This document shows, one piece after another, positions 39,627-48,111 of a stretch of 63,043 bases of DNA; position 1 is the first letter of the stretch, and the number at the start of each line of letters is the position of its first letter. A program made the translations under genes and the position numbers. Origin of the DNA: Nonomuraea pusilla (GTDB taxonomy: Bacteria > Actinomycetota > Actinomycetes > Streptosporangiales > Streptosporangiaceae); assembly GCF_900109355.1 (NCBI RefSeq), contig NZ_FOBF01000034.1, positions 1 to 63,043 on the forward strand, written 5' to 3'. The notes below the pieces were generated by a model. That model had not been told where the DNA came from. It worked only from the letters and a program-made list of their open reading frames with translations, and searched no databases.

Positions 39627-40341
39627 GGAGGTGCCTGAGGCGGCGCCTGAGGAAGTGTCTGAGCAAGGGCCTCAGGCGGTGATCTCGCTGGTGGACGTCG
39701 TCAGGGAGTTTCCCGCACAACCCCCGGTCCGGGCGCTCGACCGCGTCACGCTCCGGGTCGGCAGGGGCGACTACGTGGCCGTCCTGGGCCCGTCGGGCTC
39801 CGGCAAGTCCACGCTCCTGAACGTGCTGGGCCTCCTCGACCGTCCCAGCTCCGGCAGCTACCGCCTGGACGGCACCGAGACCACGACCCTGCGCGACGGG
39901 GCCAGGACCAGGTTGCGCGGCGACCGGATCGGCTTCGTCTTCCAGGCCTTCCACCTGCTCTCCCACCGCAGCGTGGTGGAGAACGTCATGCTCGCCGAGG
40001 TCTACAGGAAGAGCGGGCGCGCGGGCAGGCGGGAGAGGGCCCTGGCGGCGCTGGAACGAGTCCGCCTCAGCCATCGGACGGGATTCCTGCCCGGCCGGCT
40101 GTCCGGGGGCGAACGCCAGCGCGCCGCCATCGCGAGGGCCCTCATGGGCGATCCGTCGCTGCTGCTGTGCGACGAGCCCACGGGCAATCTCGACAGCCGC
40201 AACACCGAGGCGGTGCTGGACCTGTTCGACGAGCTGCGGCGGCAAGGCCTGACGATCGTGGTCATCACCCACGAGCAGGAGGTCGCCGAGCGGGCCGCGC
40301 GGCGGGTGCGGATCACCGACGGCGTGCTGGTGGAGGAGTGA
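39619..40341 (+). CDS. MacB/LolD-type ABC ATPase
   Basis: The 240 residues contain Walker A GPSGSGKSTLLN, FQAFHLLSHRSVVENVML, signature LSGGERQRAAIARAL, Walker B LLLCDEPTGNLD and the switch His VVITHEQ. The start is taken as GTG 39619, which overlaps the HlyD stop by eight bases. A run of P-E-E/V repeats (VPEEVPEAAPEEVSE) precedes the domain. It energises the FtsX-type permease downstream. Confidence 0.86.
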   Translation: MPEEVPEAAPEEVSEQGPQAVISLVDVVREFPAQPPVRALDRVTLRVGRGDYVAVLGPSGSGKSTLLNVLGLLDRPSSGSYRLDGTETTTLRDGARTRLRGDRIGFVFQAFHLLSHRSVVENVMLAEVYRKSGRAGRRERALAALERVRLSHRTGFLPGRLSGGERQRAAIARALMGDPSLLLCDEPTGNLDSRNTEAVLDLFDELRRQGLTIVVITHEQEVAERAARRVRITDGVLVEE

Positions 40342-40342
40342 C

Positions 40343-41521
40343 ATGCACGTACGCGACCTGATCGAGGAGTCCGTGGCCGGCATGCTCGCCAGGCCGGTGC
40401 GCTCCGCGCTCACGACGCTCGGGACGGTGCTCGGCATCACCACGCTGGTCGTCACGCTCGGCGTGGCCGCCACCGCGGGCAACCAGATCGTCGGCCGCTT
40501 CGACGAGCTGGTGGCCACGGCCATCACGGTCGGGGTGCCGGAATCGCCGAACGCGCCCCTTGTCGAGTGGGACGCGATCGACCGGCTGACCAGGCTGCGC
40601 GGCGTCGAGTCGGCGGCGGCGGTGTCCGAGTCGAAGGACGGCGCGAACGTGTCGGTGCGCTCCAACGACCTCGTCGACCCGACGCGGGTCACCGCGCAGT
40701 CGCTGACCGTGCTGGCCGCGACGACCGGGCTGCCCGAGGCGGCGCGCGGCAGGATGGTGCGGGGCAGGTTCTACGACCTCGGCCACGTCCGGCGGCACGA
40801 CCGGGTGGCGGTGATCGGCGAACAGGCCGCCGAACTGCTCGGCGTCACCCGGCTCGACCGGGCGCCGGCGATCTTCATCGGCGAGCACGCGTACACGGTC
40901 ATCGGGATCCTGGGCGACCTGCGCCGCGAGCGCGACCTGAGCAGCGCCGTGCTGGTGCCGCCCACCGTGGGCAGGCAGTTCGGGTTGCGGGACGTCACCA
41001 GGGTGCTGGTCAACACCAGCCTGGGCGCCGCCGGGCTGATCGCGCGTCAGGCGCCCACCGCGCTCAGCCCCGGGAACGGCGACATGCTGCAGGTGGTCGC
41101 GCCGCCCAGCCCGACGAGGGCACGCGACCAGGCGGAGGACGACGTCAACGCGCTCTTCCTGATCCTCGGCCTGGTCTCGCTCGTCGTCGGCGCGGTCGGC
41201 ATCGCGAACGTCACGCTGGTCACGGTGATGGAACGCGTACCGGAGATCGGCCTGCGCCGCTCGCTCGGCGCCGCCAGACGCCACATCGCGGCCCAGTTCC
41301 TGCTGGAGTCGACGCTGATCGGCCTCACGGGCGGCGTGATCGGCGCCGCCCTGGGCGTCGTCACCGTCGTCGCGGTGTCGGCCGCCAAGCAGTGGACGCC
41401 TCTCCTGGACCTGCGGCTGGCGGTCGCGGCCCCGGTCGCGGGGGCCGTGGTGGGACTGCTGGCCGGGCTCTATCCGGCCCTGCGGGCGGCCAGGATGGAG
41501 CCGGTGGAGGCGCTCAGGTAG
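40343..41521 (+). CDS. MacB/FtsX-type ABC permease
   Basis: The 392 residues have the MacB plan: one N-terminal span (about 22-44, TTLGTVLGITTLVVTLGVAA), a large extracytoplasmic domain (about 50-265) and three C-terminal spans. The latter include VNALFLILGLVSLVVGAVGI, RVPEIGLRRSLGAARRHIAA and LLAGLYPALRAARMEPVEAL. GGAGG precedes the ATG. Such permeases extrude peptides, lipids or antibiotics by a mechanical stroke rather than through a channel. Confidence 0.86.
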   Translation: MHVRDLIEESVAGMLARPVRSALTTLGTVLGITTLVVTLGVAATAGNQIVGRFDELVATAITVGVPESPNAPLVEWDAIDRLTRLRGVESAAAVSESKDGANVSVRSNDLVDPTRVTAQSLTVLAATTGLPEAARGRMVRGRFYDLGHVRRHDRVAVIGEQAAELLGVTRLDRAPAIFIGEHAYTVIGILGDLRRERDLSSAVLVPPTVGRQFGLRDVTRVLVNTSLGAAGLIARQAPTALSPGNGDMLQVVAPPSPTRARDQAEDDVNALFLILGLVSLVVGAVGIANVTLVTVMERVPEIGLRRSLGAARRHIAAQFLLESTLIGLTGGVIGAALGVVTVVAVSAAKQWTPLLDLRLAVAAPVAGAVVGLLAGLYPALRAARMEPVEALR

Positions 41522-41580
41522 CGCCGCGGACGGTGGACGGGAACCGCGTGAAGCGGCGCGTCAACCGGTCGGAGAACAGG

Positions 41581-41616
41581 TCCGGGCCTGCCCCACGGAT
41601 GTGGAGCAGGCCCGGA
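41581..41616. terminator. Terminator between the export operon and csp
   Basis: TCCGGGCCTGCCCCAC and GTGGAGCAGGCCCGGA pair over 16 bp with one mismatch around a GGAT loop. It lies between two convergent genes and can serve both. Confidence 0.8.
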
Positions 41617-41631
41617 TCTAAGACGCGCGCG

Positions 41632-41838
41632 TCAGGCGGGGACGATGTTCTCCGCCTGCGGGCCCTTCTGGCCCTGGACGACGTCGAAGGCCACCTTCTG
41701 GCCCTCGGTCAGCTCACGGTAGCCACCGTTGGAGACGATGTTGGAGTAGTGAGCGAAGACGTCGGCGCCGCCGCCGTCCTGAGCAATGAAGCCGAAGCCC
41801 TTTTCCGAGTTGAACCACTTCACGGTTCCGGTTGCCAT
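41632..41838 (-). CDS. csp: Cold-shock protein (CspA family)
   Basis: The 68 residues are a single cold-shock OB fold with both RNA-binding motifs: RNP1 KGFGFIAQ and RNP2 DVFAHYSNI, start MATGTVKWFNSEKGFGFI. It acts as an RNA chaperone. AAGGAG lies six bases before the ATG, which rules out the longer frame. The roughly 170-bp AT-richer stretch upstream (41839-42010) probably holds a long structured leader, as in other csp genes. Confidence 0.93.
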   Translation of the reverse strand: MATGTVKWFNSEKGFGFIAQDGGGADVFAHYSNIVSNGGYRELTEGQKVAFDVVQGQKGPQAENIVPA

Positions 41839-42116
41839 GTCGATCTCCTTCAGATATGCGCAGAGGAACGGAATCCGCACCGTACGGAACCCGTGTCGCC
41901 GCAATGAGCCCATCCGGAAATGACCGGCAAAACAAAACGCGCCCGAATAATACTCTGCCGGGCGCGCACAAAGTCTCTATGGGTACCACAACTGCAACGC
42001 CACCCAACCTAGCACACTTTCCGAGACGCCGCGCTCAAGACCGTCCACCGGCGTGGTGGGCGCCAGGGAACCAGGCGACCCCGCCTGAGCCGTCGAGTGC
42101 CGTCGAGTGCGCCCGC

Positions 42117-42359
42117 CTACTCCTCCTGGTGGATCGTGACAGCCTGGATCGCCGTCAACAGGATCGTGTGCACAGGGGATGCGTGTCGCGTCGAAGCGGA
42201 ACCATGCGCGTACTCGTCGAGAACAACGGTGTTGCGCGTACGGTCCAGTTGGACGACGGCCCCCTTGAGCGACTGCCCTCCATGCAGGTGAACCGTCACC
42301 CGCTGCTGTTTGCCTTCGACGCTCGACAGCTCGTACATCCATACGTCCACGTCAGCCAT
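42117..42359 (-). CDS. Small beta-rich protein, LSm-like
   Basis: The 80 residues read MADVDVWMYELSS, QRVTVHLHGGQSLKGAVVQL and HTILLTAIQAVTIHQEE. The pattern of strands with a central variable loop resembles LSm/Hfq-like small proteins; this is an impression of fold, not a family match. The ATG at 42359 begins the compact domain. It is 278 bp upstream of csp on the same strand. Confidence 0.55.
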   Translation of the reverse strand: MADVDVWMYELSSVEGKQQRVTVHLHGGQSLKGAVVQLDRTRNTVVLDEYAHGSASTRHASPVHTILLTAIQAVTIHQEE

Positions 42360-42545
42360 ACGGCCCTCCACAGGAATATCCGGCAACGCCGCTCTTCCAG
42401 GAGAACGCCGAACTGGCCCGAATCGAGCCGGCGTGCGCTTTCCCCAAAAAGTCTTTACGTTAATTTAGTCGCAACGCGGCGTGGTCGCCCCGGAGATGAT
42501 CGCGCTGGTGGGCCAGGCGATGCGGGGCCGAGGATGGGAGCCGTC

Positions 42546-43223
42546 ATGGGACACGTGCTGGTGACCGGGGCCACCGGAGGGATCGGGGTGGCACTGGTCG
42601 ACGCCCTGGTGGAGGCCGGGCACCGCGTGACCGCCGTGGGGCGCGACGTCGGGCGGCTGAACGTCCAGGGGATCGAGGCGGATCTCGCCGAGCCCGCGGC
42701 GCTCGCCGGCGTGATGGGAGCGCCGGAGCACGCGGAGGCGCTGGAGGATGTGCAGGCGCTGGTGCACTGCGCGGCGATCTCCCCCGTCGCGGCCGTCGCC
42801 GACGCCGACCCCGAGACGTGGCGGCGCACGCTGGCGGTGAACGTGGCCTCCGCCGCCGAACTGACCCGGCTGGCGTTACCCGCCCTACGGCGCTCCCGCG
42901 GTCACGTGATCTTCGTCAACGCCGCGCCGGGGACGACCGGGGTCGCCCGCTGGTCAGCCTTCGCCGGCAGCAAGGCGGCGCTGCGCGAGCTGGCCGACTC
43001 GGTACGGGAGGAGGAGGCGCCCTTCGGGGTACGCGTCACCACGGTGTATCCGGGCCCGACGGCGACCGACCTGCTGGGCGAGGTCAGGGCCGCCTTCGGC
43101 CGCCCGTACGACCCCGAACTGTGCATCCGGCCGCGGACGCTCGCCGCGATGATCCTCTGGGTGCTGGGAGCCCCGCCCGACGCCTACACGGCGGAACTGT
43201 CCGTCGTACCGTCGCCACACTGA
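42546..43223 (+). CDS. SDR-family protein lacking the catalytic Ser and Tyr
   Basis: The 225 residues have the NAD(P) motif VTGATGGIGVAL, the AVGRD strand, VHCAAISPVAAVADADPETW and VNVASAAELTRLALPALRRS. The usual catalytic Ser strand reads HVIFVNAAPGTTGV and the YxxxK motif reads FAGSK, so Ser and Tyr are replaced by Ala and Phe while Lys stays. It probably binds a nucleotide but may not reduce substrates in the classical way. GGGAG precedes the ATG at 42546. It is 39 bp upstream of the methyltransferase. Confidence 0.8.
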   Translation: MGHVLVTGATGGIGVALVDALVEAGHRVTAVGRDVGRLNVQGIEADLAEPAALAGVMGAPEHAEALEDVQALVHCAAISPVAAVADADPETWRRTLAVNVASAAELTRLALPALRRSRGHVIFVNAAPGTTGVARWSAFAGSKAALRELADSVREEEAPFGVRVTTVYPGPTATDLLGEVRAAFGRPYDPELCIRPRTLAAMILWVLGAPPDAYTAELSVVPSPH

Positions 43224-43262
43224 CCCGCCGCCGCCCTGATCGTCGCGCTACGGTGTCCCGGC

Positions 43263-43907
43263 GTGAACACCGAAGACTGGTTGGCCGACACCCGCGCCTC
43301 CTACGACGCCGTCGCCGAGAGCTACGCCGACCTGGTGCGCGGCTTCCTGGACGAGGCTCCGTACGTACGGGCGGTGTTCGCCTTGTTCGCCGACCTGGTG
43401 CGGGCCTCCGGTGGAGGACCGGTCGCGGATGTGGGGTGCGGGCCGGGACATGTCACCGCTCACCTGCGTCAGCGCGGGGTCGAGGCCTTCGGCGTCGATC
43501 TCTCCGCCGGGATGATCGAGGTGGCCCGGCGCGACCATCCGGGCATCCGGTTCGAGGTCGGATCCATGACGGACCTTCCCCTCACCGACGCGTCCGTGGC
43601 CGGCCTGGTCGCGTGGTACTCGCTGATCCACGTCCCCGACGGGGAGGTCGGCGAGGTCTTCACGCAGTTCCGGCGGGTGCTGCGTCCTGGTGGCCCGCTG
43701 CTGCTCGGCTTCCACGTCGGCGACGGCTCCCGGCTGAAGACACAGGGGTACGGCGGCCGTCCCATGAAGGTCCACGTTCACCGGCGCCGGCCCGCGCAGG
43801 TCGCGACCTGGCTGGAAGACTCCGGATTCACCGTCGAGGCGCAGATGACCCTCAGCTCGGAAGAAGGCTCGCCCGCGGGCATCCTGTTCGCCCGTCGCCG
43901 GCCGTAG
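43263..43907 (+). CDS. SAM-dependent methyltransferase
   Basis: The 214 residues are a class I methyltransferase: YDAVAESYADLVRG, motif I VADVGCGPGHVTAHL, motif II FGVDLSAGMIEVARRDHPGI, SMTDLPLTDASVAGLVAWYS and LRPGGPLLLGFHVGDG. The substrate is not evident. The start is GTG (VNTEDW). It ends in a terminator hairpin that overlaps its stop codon. Confidence 0.85.
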   Translation: MNTEDWLADTRASYDAVAESYADLVRGFLDEAPYVRAVFALFADLVRASGGGPVADVGCGPGHVTAHLRQRGVEAFGVDLSAGMIEVARRDHPGIRFEVGSMTDLPLTDASVAGLVAWYSLIHVPDGEVGEVFTQFRRVLRPGGPLLLGFHVGDGSRLKTQGYGGRPMKVHVHRRRPAQVATWLEDSGFTVEAQMTLSSEEGSPAGILFARRRP

Positions 43908-43919
43908 GACGGCCGGCGC
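43897..43919. terminator. Terminator overlapping the methyltransferase stop
   Basis: CGCCGGCCGT and ACGGCCGGCG form a perfect 10-bp stem with an AGG loop. The TAG stop lies in the loop region. The next gene is convergent, so it can act in both directions. Confidence 0.75.
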
Positions 43920-43932
43920 GAACCGCCTGCGA

Positions 43933-44511
43933 TCAACCTTCCGGTGGATATCCGCCGACTGTCTGGAGGGCGTCGAGGTATCCGCCGCCGACGTCGAACC
44001 GCGTGATGTCCGCTGTCCTGTTCGTACAGCACGTGGATGCCCAGTCGGCCGCGGGTCCGATCGTCTGCAGGCGCAGCCGCTTCCTCCTGGTGATCCCCCG
44101 CGCCCGGCCGATGTGGCAGACGTGGGGGTCGATCTTCTCAAGGTGGACGGACAGGAGAGGAAACGCCCTGGTCAGCGAGCTGATCAGTCCCCTGGTCGAG
44201 TCCAGGTCGATCTCCGGCAGAGGCTGGAAGCGCTCCCCGCGCAAGGTGAGAGCACGATGGGTCATGGCAGAGCCTTTCCAACCCGAGCGCGCGGCCTGGT
44301 CGATGTCGCGGAGGCGTACCGCCGAGTAGCCGTCGAGATGGATCTGGTCGGAGATGGTGTGCAGCAGCACCCACTTGGCGCCGACGCCGACCACGTAGGC
44401 GTCGAGCCGGTCGGCGCCGTCGATCGCCCGGCTGACTCTCATCGGCTTGCCGCAGCGCCTTGCTTTCTTCAGATCCTTGAGAATCGTCCCCTTCGCCATG
44501 GCCCGGATCAT
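43933..44511 (-). CDS. Conserved protein of unknown function
   Basis: The 192 residues read DRLDAYVVGVGAKWVLLHTI, DQIHLDGYSAVRLRDI, PEIDLDSTRGLISSLTRAFP then LLSVHLEKIDPHVCHIGR, and RTADITRFDVGGGYLDAL. The repeated beta pattern with GxxxxLD-GYxAxRLRDI suggests a small SH3/Sm-like barrel followed by an alpha-beta part. I have seen this kind of protein as a widespread hypothetical but know no function. ATG 44499 (MAKGTIL) is an alternative start. Confidence 0.65.
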   Translation of the reverse strand: MIRAMAKGTILKDLKKARRCGKPMRVSRAIDGADRLDAYVVGVGAKWVLLHTISDQIHLDGYSAVRLRDIDQAARSGWKGSAMTHRALTLRGERFQPLPEIDLDSTRGLISSLTRAFPLLSVHLEKIDPHVCHIGRARGITRRKRLRLQTIGPAADWASTCCTNRTADITRFDVGGGYLDALQTVGGYPPEG

Positions 44512-44573
44512 CCCACTCGCGGAATCGGAGGCTCACCCGGTTTTCACGTGCGAGGTCCGCCACGCCTGTCGGG

Positions 44574-44684
44574 TCAGCCGCGGGGGGCGTACATGCTGCT
44601 CCCGCCCTGCCAGACCAGCCACGCTCCCCCGATCTCGGCCAGGGCAGCCGGCAGGAACAGCAGCAGGGAGCGTACGACGGTCAC
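44574..44684 (-). pseudogene. N-terminal fragment of a YnfA/UPF0060 membrane protein
   Basis: The GTG start gives VTVVRSLLLFLPAALAEIGG then AWLVWQG, the unmistakable first span of YnfA. After WQG the sequence turns into SSMYAPRG and stops. A full protein has about 110 residues and four spans, so three spans are missing. Confidence 0.7.
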
Positions 44685-45067
44685 GGGCGTGACTGTACCG
44701 ACGGCGCCTCAAGCCTCAGCCAGGGGCGGCGGGTCGGCTCCTCGCGCGTGAGGGGATGACCGCGCCGGCGATCCGGTGGTTCGGCAGGGCCGAGCGACGC
44801 CGCGGTGTCGGCCGCGCAGTGCGGCTGATCAGCCGGTCCGAAGCCGGGCATCGTCCGCGTTTCCCGGGCGAGGGCCCGGCCTCCGCGTCGCCCCGGTTCC
44901 TGTACGGAGGTGACGCCGTCGCCGACGCCGAGCTGGGAGCCGCCGCCTGGCCGCACGTCCTCGACCTGCTTCACGGCTGACGGCCGCCGGCGGGCGCGCC
45001 CGGCCCGCCGACCAGCGCGGCCAGGAACGCGGCCAGGAGCGCGGCCAGGGGTGCGGCCCGCGGCCGG
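44685..45067. other. Intergenic region, one doubtful frame
   Basis: About 380 bp. A plus-strand frame (44756-44980) ends FLYGGDAVADAELGAAAWPH VLDLLHG, which vaguely recalls the C-terminal helix of dienelactone-hydrolase-type proteins. It has no start region with homology and may be another broken gene. Nothing else was seen. Confidence 0.35.
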
Positions 45068-46021
45068 TCAGAAGAACACCGGCGTCCCGGCGCCCACCCT
45101 GCCCATGAACGTTCGCCACATCCACCACTGCATCGCCCCGAGCAGCGGGACCAGGACGATGAGGAAGCCGCCGAGCAGGCTCAGGGTGGCCGGGTCAGCG
45201 GTGGCGGTGGCCGGGTCGGCGGCCAGCCGGACGCCGACGAGCAGCGCGGGCGCGGCCACCGCGAACGCGCTCGCCGCGCCCGCCCTGCCGTGCCTCCCCT
45301 TGGACAGGGCCCGGGGAGCGGCGCGAAGCGCGGCCACGGCCAGCAGCCCGAGCAGGGCGGTGGCCACCAGGGGGCCCGCCTGCCTGGGGACGGTCATGAG
45401 GAGCTGGACGACGACGGCCGGCGCGAGCAGCGTGGCGGCGGGCCCGGCGAGCCGGGCGGCGGTGTCGGCGGCCCGGCTGGCGAGGTCCTCCGGCAGCCTC
45501 GCGGCGAGGAAGGCGGCGCCGTGCGTGGCGAACAGCAGGACCATGACCGCGGCCCACAGCGCCCCGTTGCCCGCGGCGACGACCCAGCGACCGGCCAGGG
45601 GCGGCGCGCCCGCAAGCAGCACTCCGACGAGCACGCCCCAGAACCCGGCGAACAGCGTGCTGACCCCTGCCAGCACGCCGTCCCAGCGGCGCCGCCAGCG
45701 CGCCGACGGCCTGCGGCTGCGGAACCAGAGGGCGGCGTCGCGCACCACCCAGATGAGCAGACCGGCCACGACGAGGAGGTACAGCCCGCCGAGGACGCGG
45801 TCCTTCAGCAGCGGCAGGACGGCGGCGAGCAGACCCCCGACGGCGACCAGCCACACCTCGTTGCCCAGGAAGAACGGCCCGATCGAGGTGAGGACGGCAC
45901 GGCGTCCGCGCTCGTCGCGGCCGAGACGGCGCAGCAGCAGGCCCGCGCCGATGTCGAAGCCGTCGGCCACGAAGTAGCCGGCGAACAGCAGGGCCGGCAG
46001 GATCGCACACAGCAGGCTCAC
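45068..46021 (-). CDS. cydB: Cytochrome bd oxidase subunit II
   Basis: The 317 residues have about eight to nine membrane spans and the subunit II start AGYFVADGFDIGAGLLLRRL. GPFFLGNEVWLVAVGGLL and FATHGAAFLA follow. With CydA it forms the high-affinity quinol oxidase used at low oxygen or under stress. The GTG at 46021 has AAGGAG nine bases upstream and starts 11 bp after the cydA stop. The open frame upstream overlaps cydA and is not used. Confidence 0.92.
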   Translation of the reverse strand: MSLLCAILPALLFAGYFVADGFDIGAGLLLRRLGRDERGRRAVLTSIGPFFLGNEVWLVAVGGLLAAVLPLLKDRVLGGLYLLVVAGLLIWVVRDAALWFRSRRPSARWRRRWDGVLAGVSTLFAGFWGVLVGVLLAGAPPLAGRWVVAAGNGALWAAVMVLLFATHGAAFLAARLPEDLASRAADTAARLAGPAATLLAPAVVVQLLMTVPRQAGPLVATALLGLLAVAALRAAPRALSKGRHGRAGAASAFAVAAPALLVGVRLAADPATATADPATLSLLGGFLIVLVPLLGAMQWWMWRTFMGRVGAGTPVFF

Positions 46022-46032
46022 GGTCTGCTCCT

Positions 46033-47295
46033 TCAGAATCCGGGGGTGGCGACGGTCTCGGCCGAGGGCGGCTCCAGGGTGGCGCCGAAGAGCCGGTCGT
46101 CCGGGCCCCGGCGCACCACCCGCGCGATCAGCAGGTAGTCCACGACCGCCAGCCCGCCGAGGACCGTCGTGAACGTGGCGAACGACAGCAGCACCGCGCC
46201 AGGCGGCAGGTCCGACACGGCCTGGTCCGTGGTGAGCAGGCCGTAGACGGTCCACGGCTGGCGGCCGACCTCACGTACCAGCCACCCCGCGACGGCCGAG
46301 ACGAACGGCAGCGGCACGAGGGCCGTCAGCACGTACAACGGCACCCGCAGCCGTACCACCCACCCGCGGAAGAGCAGCGGCAGGCAGACGAGCGTGACGA
46401 TCACCATCACGAACCCGCTGGTCATCATGATCTGGTACGGCACGGCGATCCAGGACGGCGGCATGAGGTCGCCCGGCCCGAACTGCCGGCCCAGGAGTTC
46501 CTGCGCGGCGGCGATCCGCGCCGGCTCGTCGTACATCTGGGCGAGCTTGGCCGGCTGGTTCCGCTCGATCACGACCTCCTGCAGGAACCCGAAGTGGACG
46601 ACGGAGAACGCGCCGACGGGCGCGAGCACCAGCCCCGACCGCAGCGAACGGCCGAAGACCTCCGTCTCCCCTGTGCGTCTGACGAGGTGCCAGGCGCTGA
46701 TCCCGGCGACGAACAGCGCGCCGGCGAGGACGGCCGCCGACACGACGTGCGACAGCGCGTCGATCAGGCTGGTGTTGGTGAGCAGCGCGCCGAAGTCGGT
46801 CAGGTACGCCTGCCCGTCGCGCAGCTCGTACCCGACGGGATGCTGCAGGAAGGAGTTCGCCACCATGATCCAGAAGGCCGACGCGTACGCGGTGATCGCG
46901 ACCAGCCAGATCAGCGCCAGGTGGACGCCTTTGCGCAGGCGGTCCCAGCCGAAGATCCACATACCGAGGAAGGTGGCTTCGGCGAAGAAGGCCACCAGCG
47001 TCTCCAGGGCCACGGGCACGCCGAACACGTTGCCCGTGACCTTCGACAGGCCGCTCCAGTTCAGCCCGAACTGGAACTCCATGACCAGCCCCGTGACGAT
47101 GCCGAGCGCGTAGTTGACCACGTAGACCTTGCCCCAGAACGCGGTCATCCGGCGGTGGACCGGGTTGCCGGTGATCGTGTACGCCGTCTGCATGCCGGCC
47201 ACGAACAGCACCAGCCCGAGGGTCAGCGTGACGAAGAGGAAGTGGATCGACGTGGTGGTGGCGAACTGCAGTCTCGACAGGAGGAGGCTGTCCAT
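46033..47295 (-). CDS. cydA: Cytochrome bd oxidase subunit I
   Basis: The 420 residues show the expected heme ligands: His18 in TTSIHFLFV, a second His in DALSHVVSAAV and Met in IMMTSGFVM. The proton-path glutamates lie in ALETLVAFFAEATFLG. GRQPWTVYGLLTTDQAV marks the quinol end; the Q-loop is of the short type. ATG 47295 was chosen over GTG 47301 because MDSLLLSRLQF matches the family start. cydCD are not in the window. Confidence 0.92.
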   Translation of the reverse strand: MDSLLLSRLQFATTTSIHFLFVTLTLGLVLFVAGMQTAYTITGNPVHRRMTAFWGKVYVVNYALGIVTGLVMEFQFGLNWSGLSKVTGNVFGVPVALETLVAFFAEATFLGMWIFGWDRLRKGVHLALIWLVAITAYASAFWIMVANSFLQHPVGYELRDGQAYLTDFGALLTNTSLIDALSHVVSAAVLAGALFVAGISAWHLVRRTGETEVFGRSLRSGLVLAPVGAFSVVHFGFLQEVVIERNQPAKLAQMYDEPARIAAAQELLGRQFGPGDLMPPSWIAVPYQIMMTSGFVMVIVTLVCLPLLFRGWVVRLRVPLYVLTALVPLPFVSAVAGWLVREVGRQPWTVYGLLTTDQAVSDLPPGAVLLSFATFTTVLGGLAVVDYLLIARVVRRGPDDRLFGATLEPPSAETVATPGF

Positions 47296-47445
47296 GGCCA
47301 CCAGCGTGTCAGCGGGGGTGGCGGCGGGCGTCCGCCTCGGGAACGGTTCTCGGCCTACCGTCTCCGACGCAGCGGGCGCGCCCCGGCTACGCCAGCGGAC
47401 GTAGAAGCCACCCGGCGACCCGCGGCGCCGCCCGCCAGGCGATGT

Positions 47446-48111
47446 TCAGGGGCGTCTGCGTGGCGTGACCAGGCCCGACTCGTACGCGATCACCACGAGC
47501 TGCGCCCGGTCCCTGGCGCCGAGCTTGATCATCGCCCGGCTGGCGTGGGTCTTGGCGGTGGCCTGCGTGATGCCCATGCGTTCGGCGATCCCCTGGTTCG
47601 ACAGCCCGGCCGCCACCAGGGTGACGACCTCGCGCTCGCGGGCGGTGAGCAGGTCCAGTTCGGGGGAGGCGGGGCCGTCCACCGGGATGGCCGCGTACTC
47701 GTCGATCAGGCGCCTGGTCACCCCCGGCGTGAGCAGCGCGTCGCCCTCCGCGACCACCCTGATGGCCTGCAGCAGCACCGCCGGCTCGGTGTCCTTGACG
47801 AGGAAGCCGCTGGCGCCCGCACGCAGCCCCTGGAAAACGTACTCGTCGAGCTCGAAGGTGGTCAGGATGATCACCCGGACGTCGTCCAGGGCCGGGTTCC
47901 CCGCGATGCGGCGGGTGGCCTCGATGCCGTCGATCTCCGGCATGCGCACGTCCATGATCACGACGTCGGGCTTCAGCGTCGCGGCCAGTTCCAGCGCGCG
48001 CAGGCCGTCGGCCGCCTCCCCGACCACCTCGATGTCGCTCTCGAAGTGAAGCAGCGCCCGCAGGCCCGCCCTGATCAACGGCTGGTCGTCGGCCAGCACC
48101 ACGGTGATCAC
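47446..48111 (-). CDS. NarL/LuxR-family response regulator
   Basis: The 221 residues comprise a receiver (about 1-120) with phospho-acceptor Asp in VVIMDVRMPEIDG and Lys in FLVKDTEP. A LuxR-type DNA-binding domain follows (about 150-215: LTAREREVVTLVAAGLSNQG, AKTHASRAMIKLGARDR). The GTG at 48111 overlaps the kinase stop (GTGA), which fixes the start. It is the partner of the kinase upstream and lies 150 bp upstream of cydA in the same direction, so it may control that operon. Confidence 0.9.
   Translation of the reverse strand: MITVVLADDQPLIRAGLRALLHFESDIEVVGEAADGLRALELAATLKPDVVIMDVRMPEIDGIEATRRIAGNPALDDVRVIILTTFELDEYVFQGLRAGASGFLVKDTEPAVLLQAIRVVAEGDALLTPGVTRRLIDEYAAIPVDGPASPELDLLTAREREVVTLVAAGLSNQGIAERMGITQATAKTHASRAMIKLGARDRAQLVVIAYESGLVTPRRRP

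Noticed and set aside
41832..43223. A 463-codon frame including the SDR protein
   Set aside because: It spans the csp leader and an opposite small gene without homology. GGGAG before ATG 42546 marks the true start.
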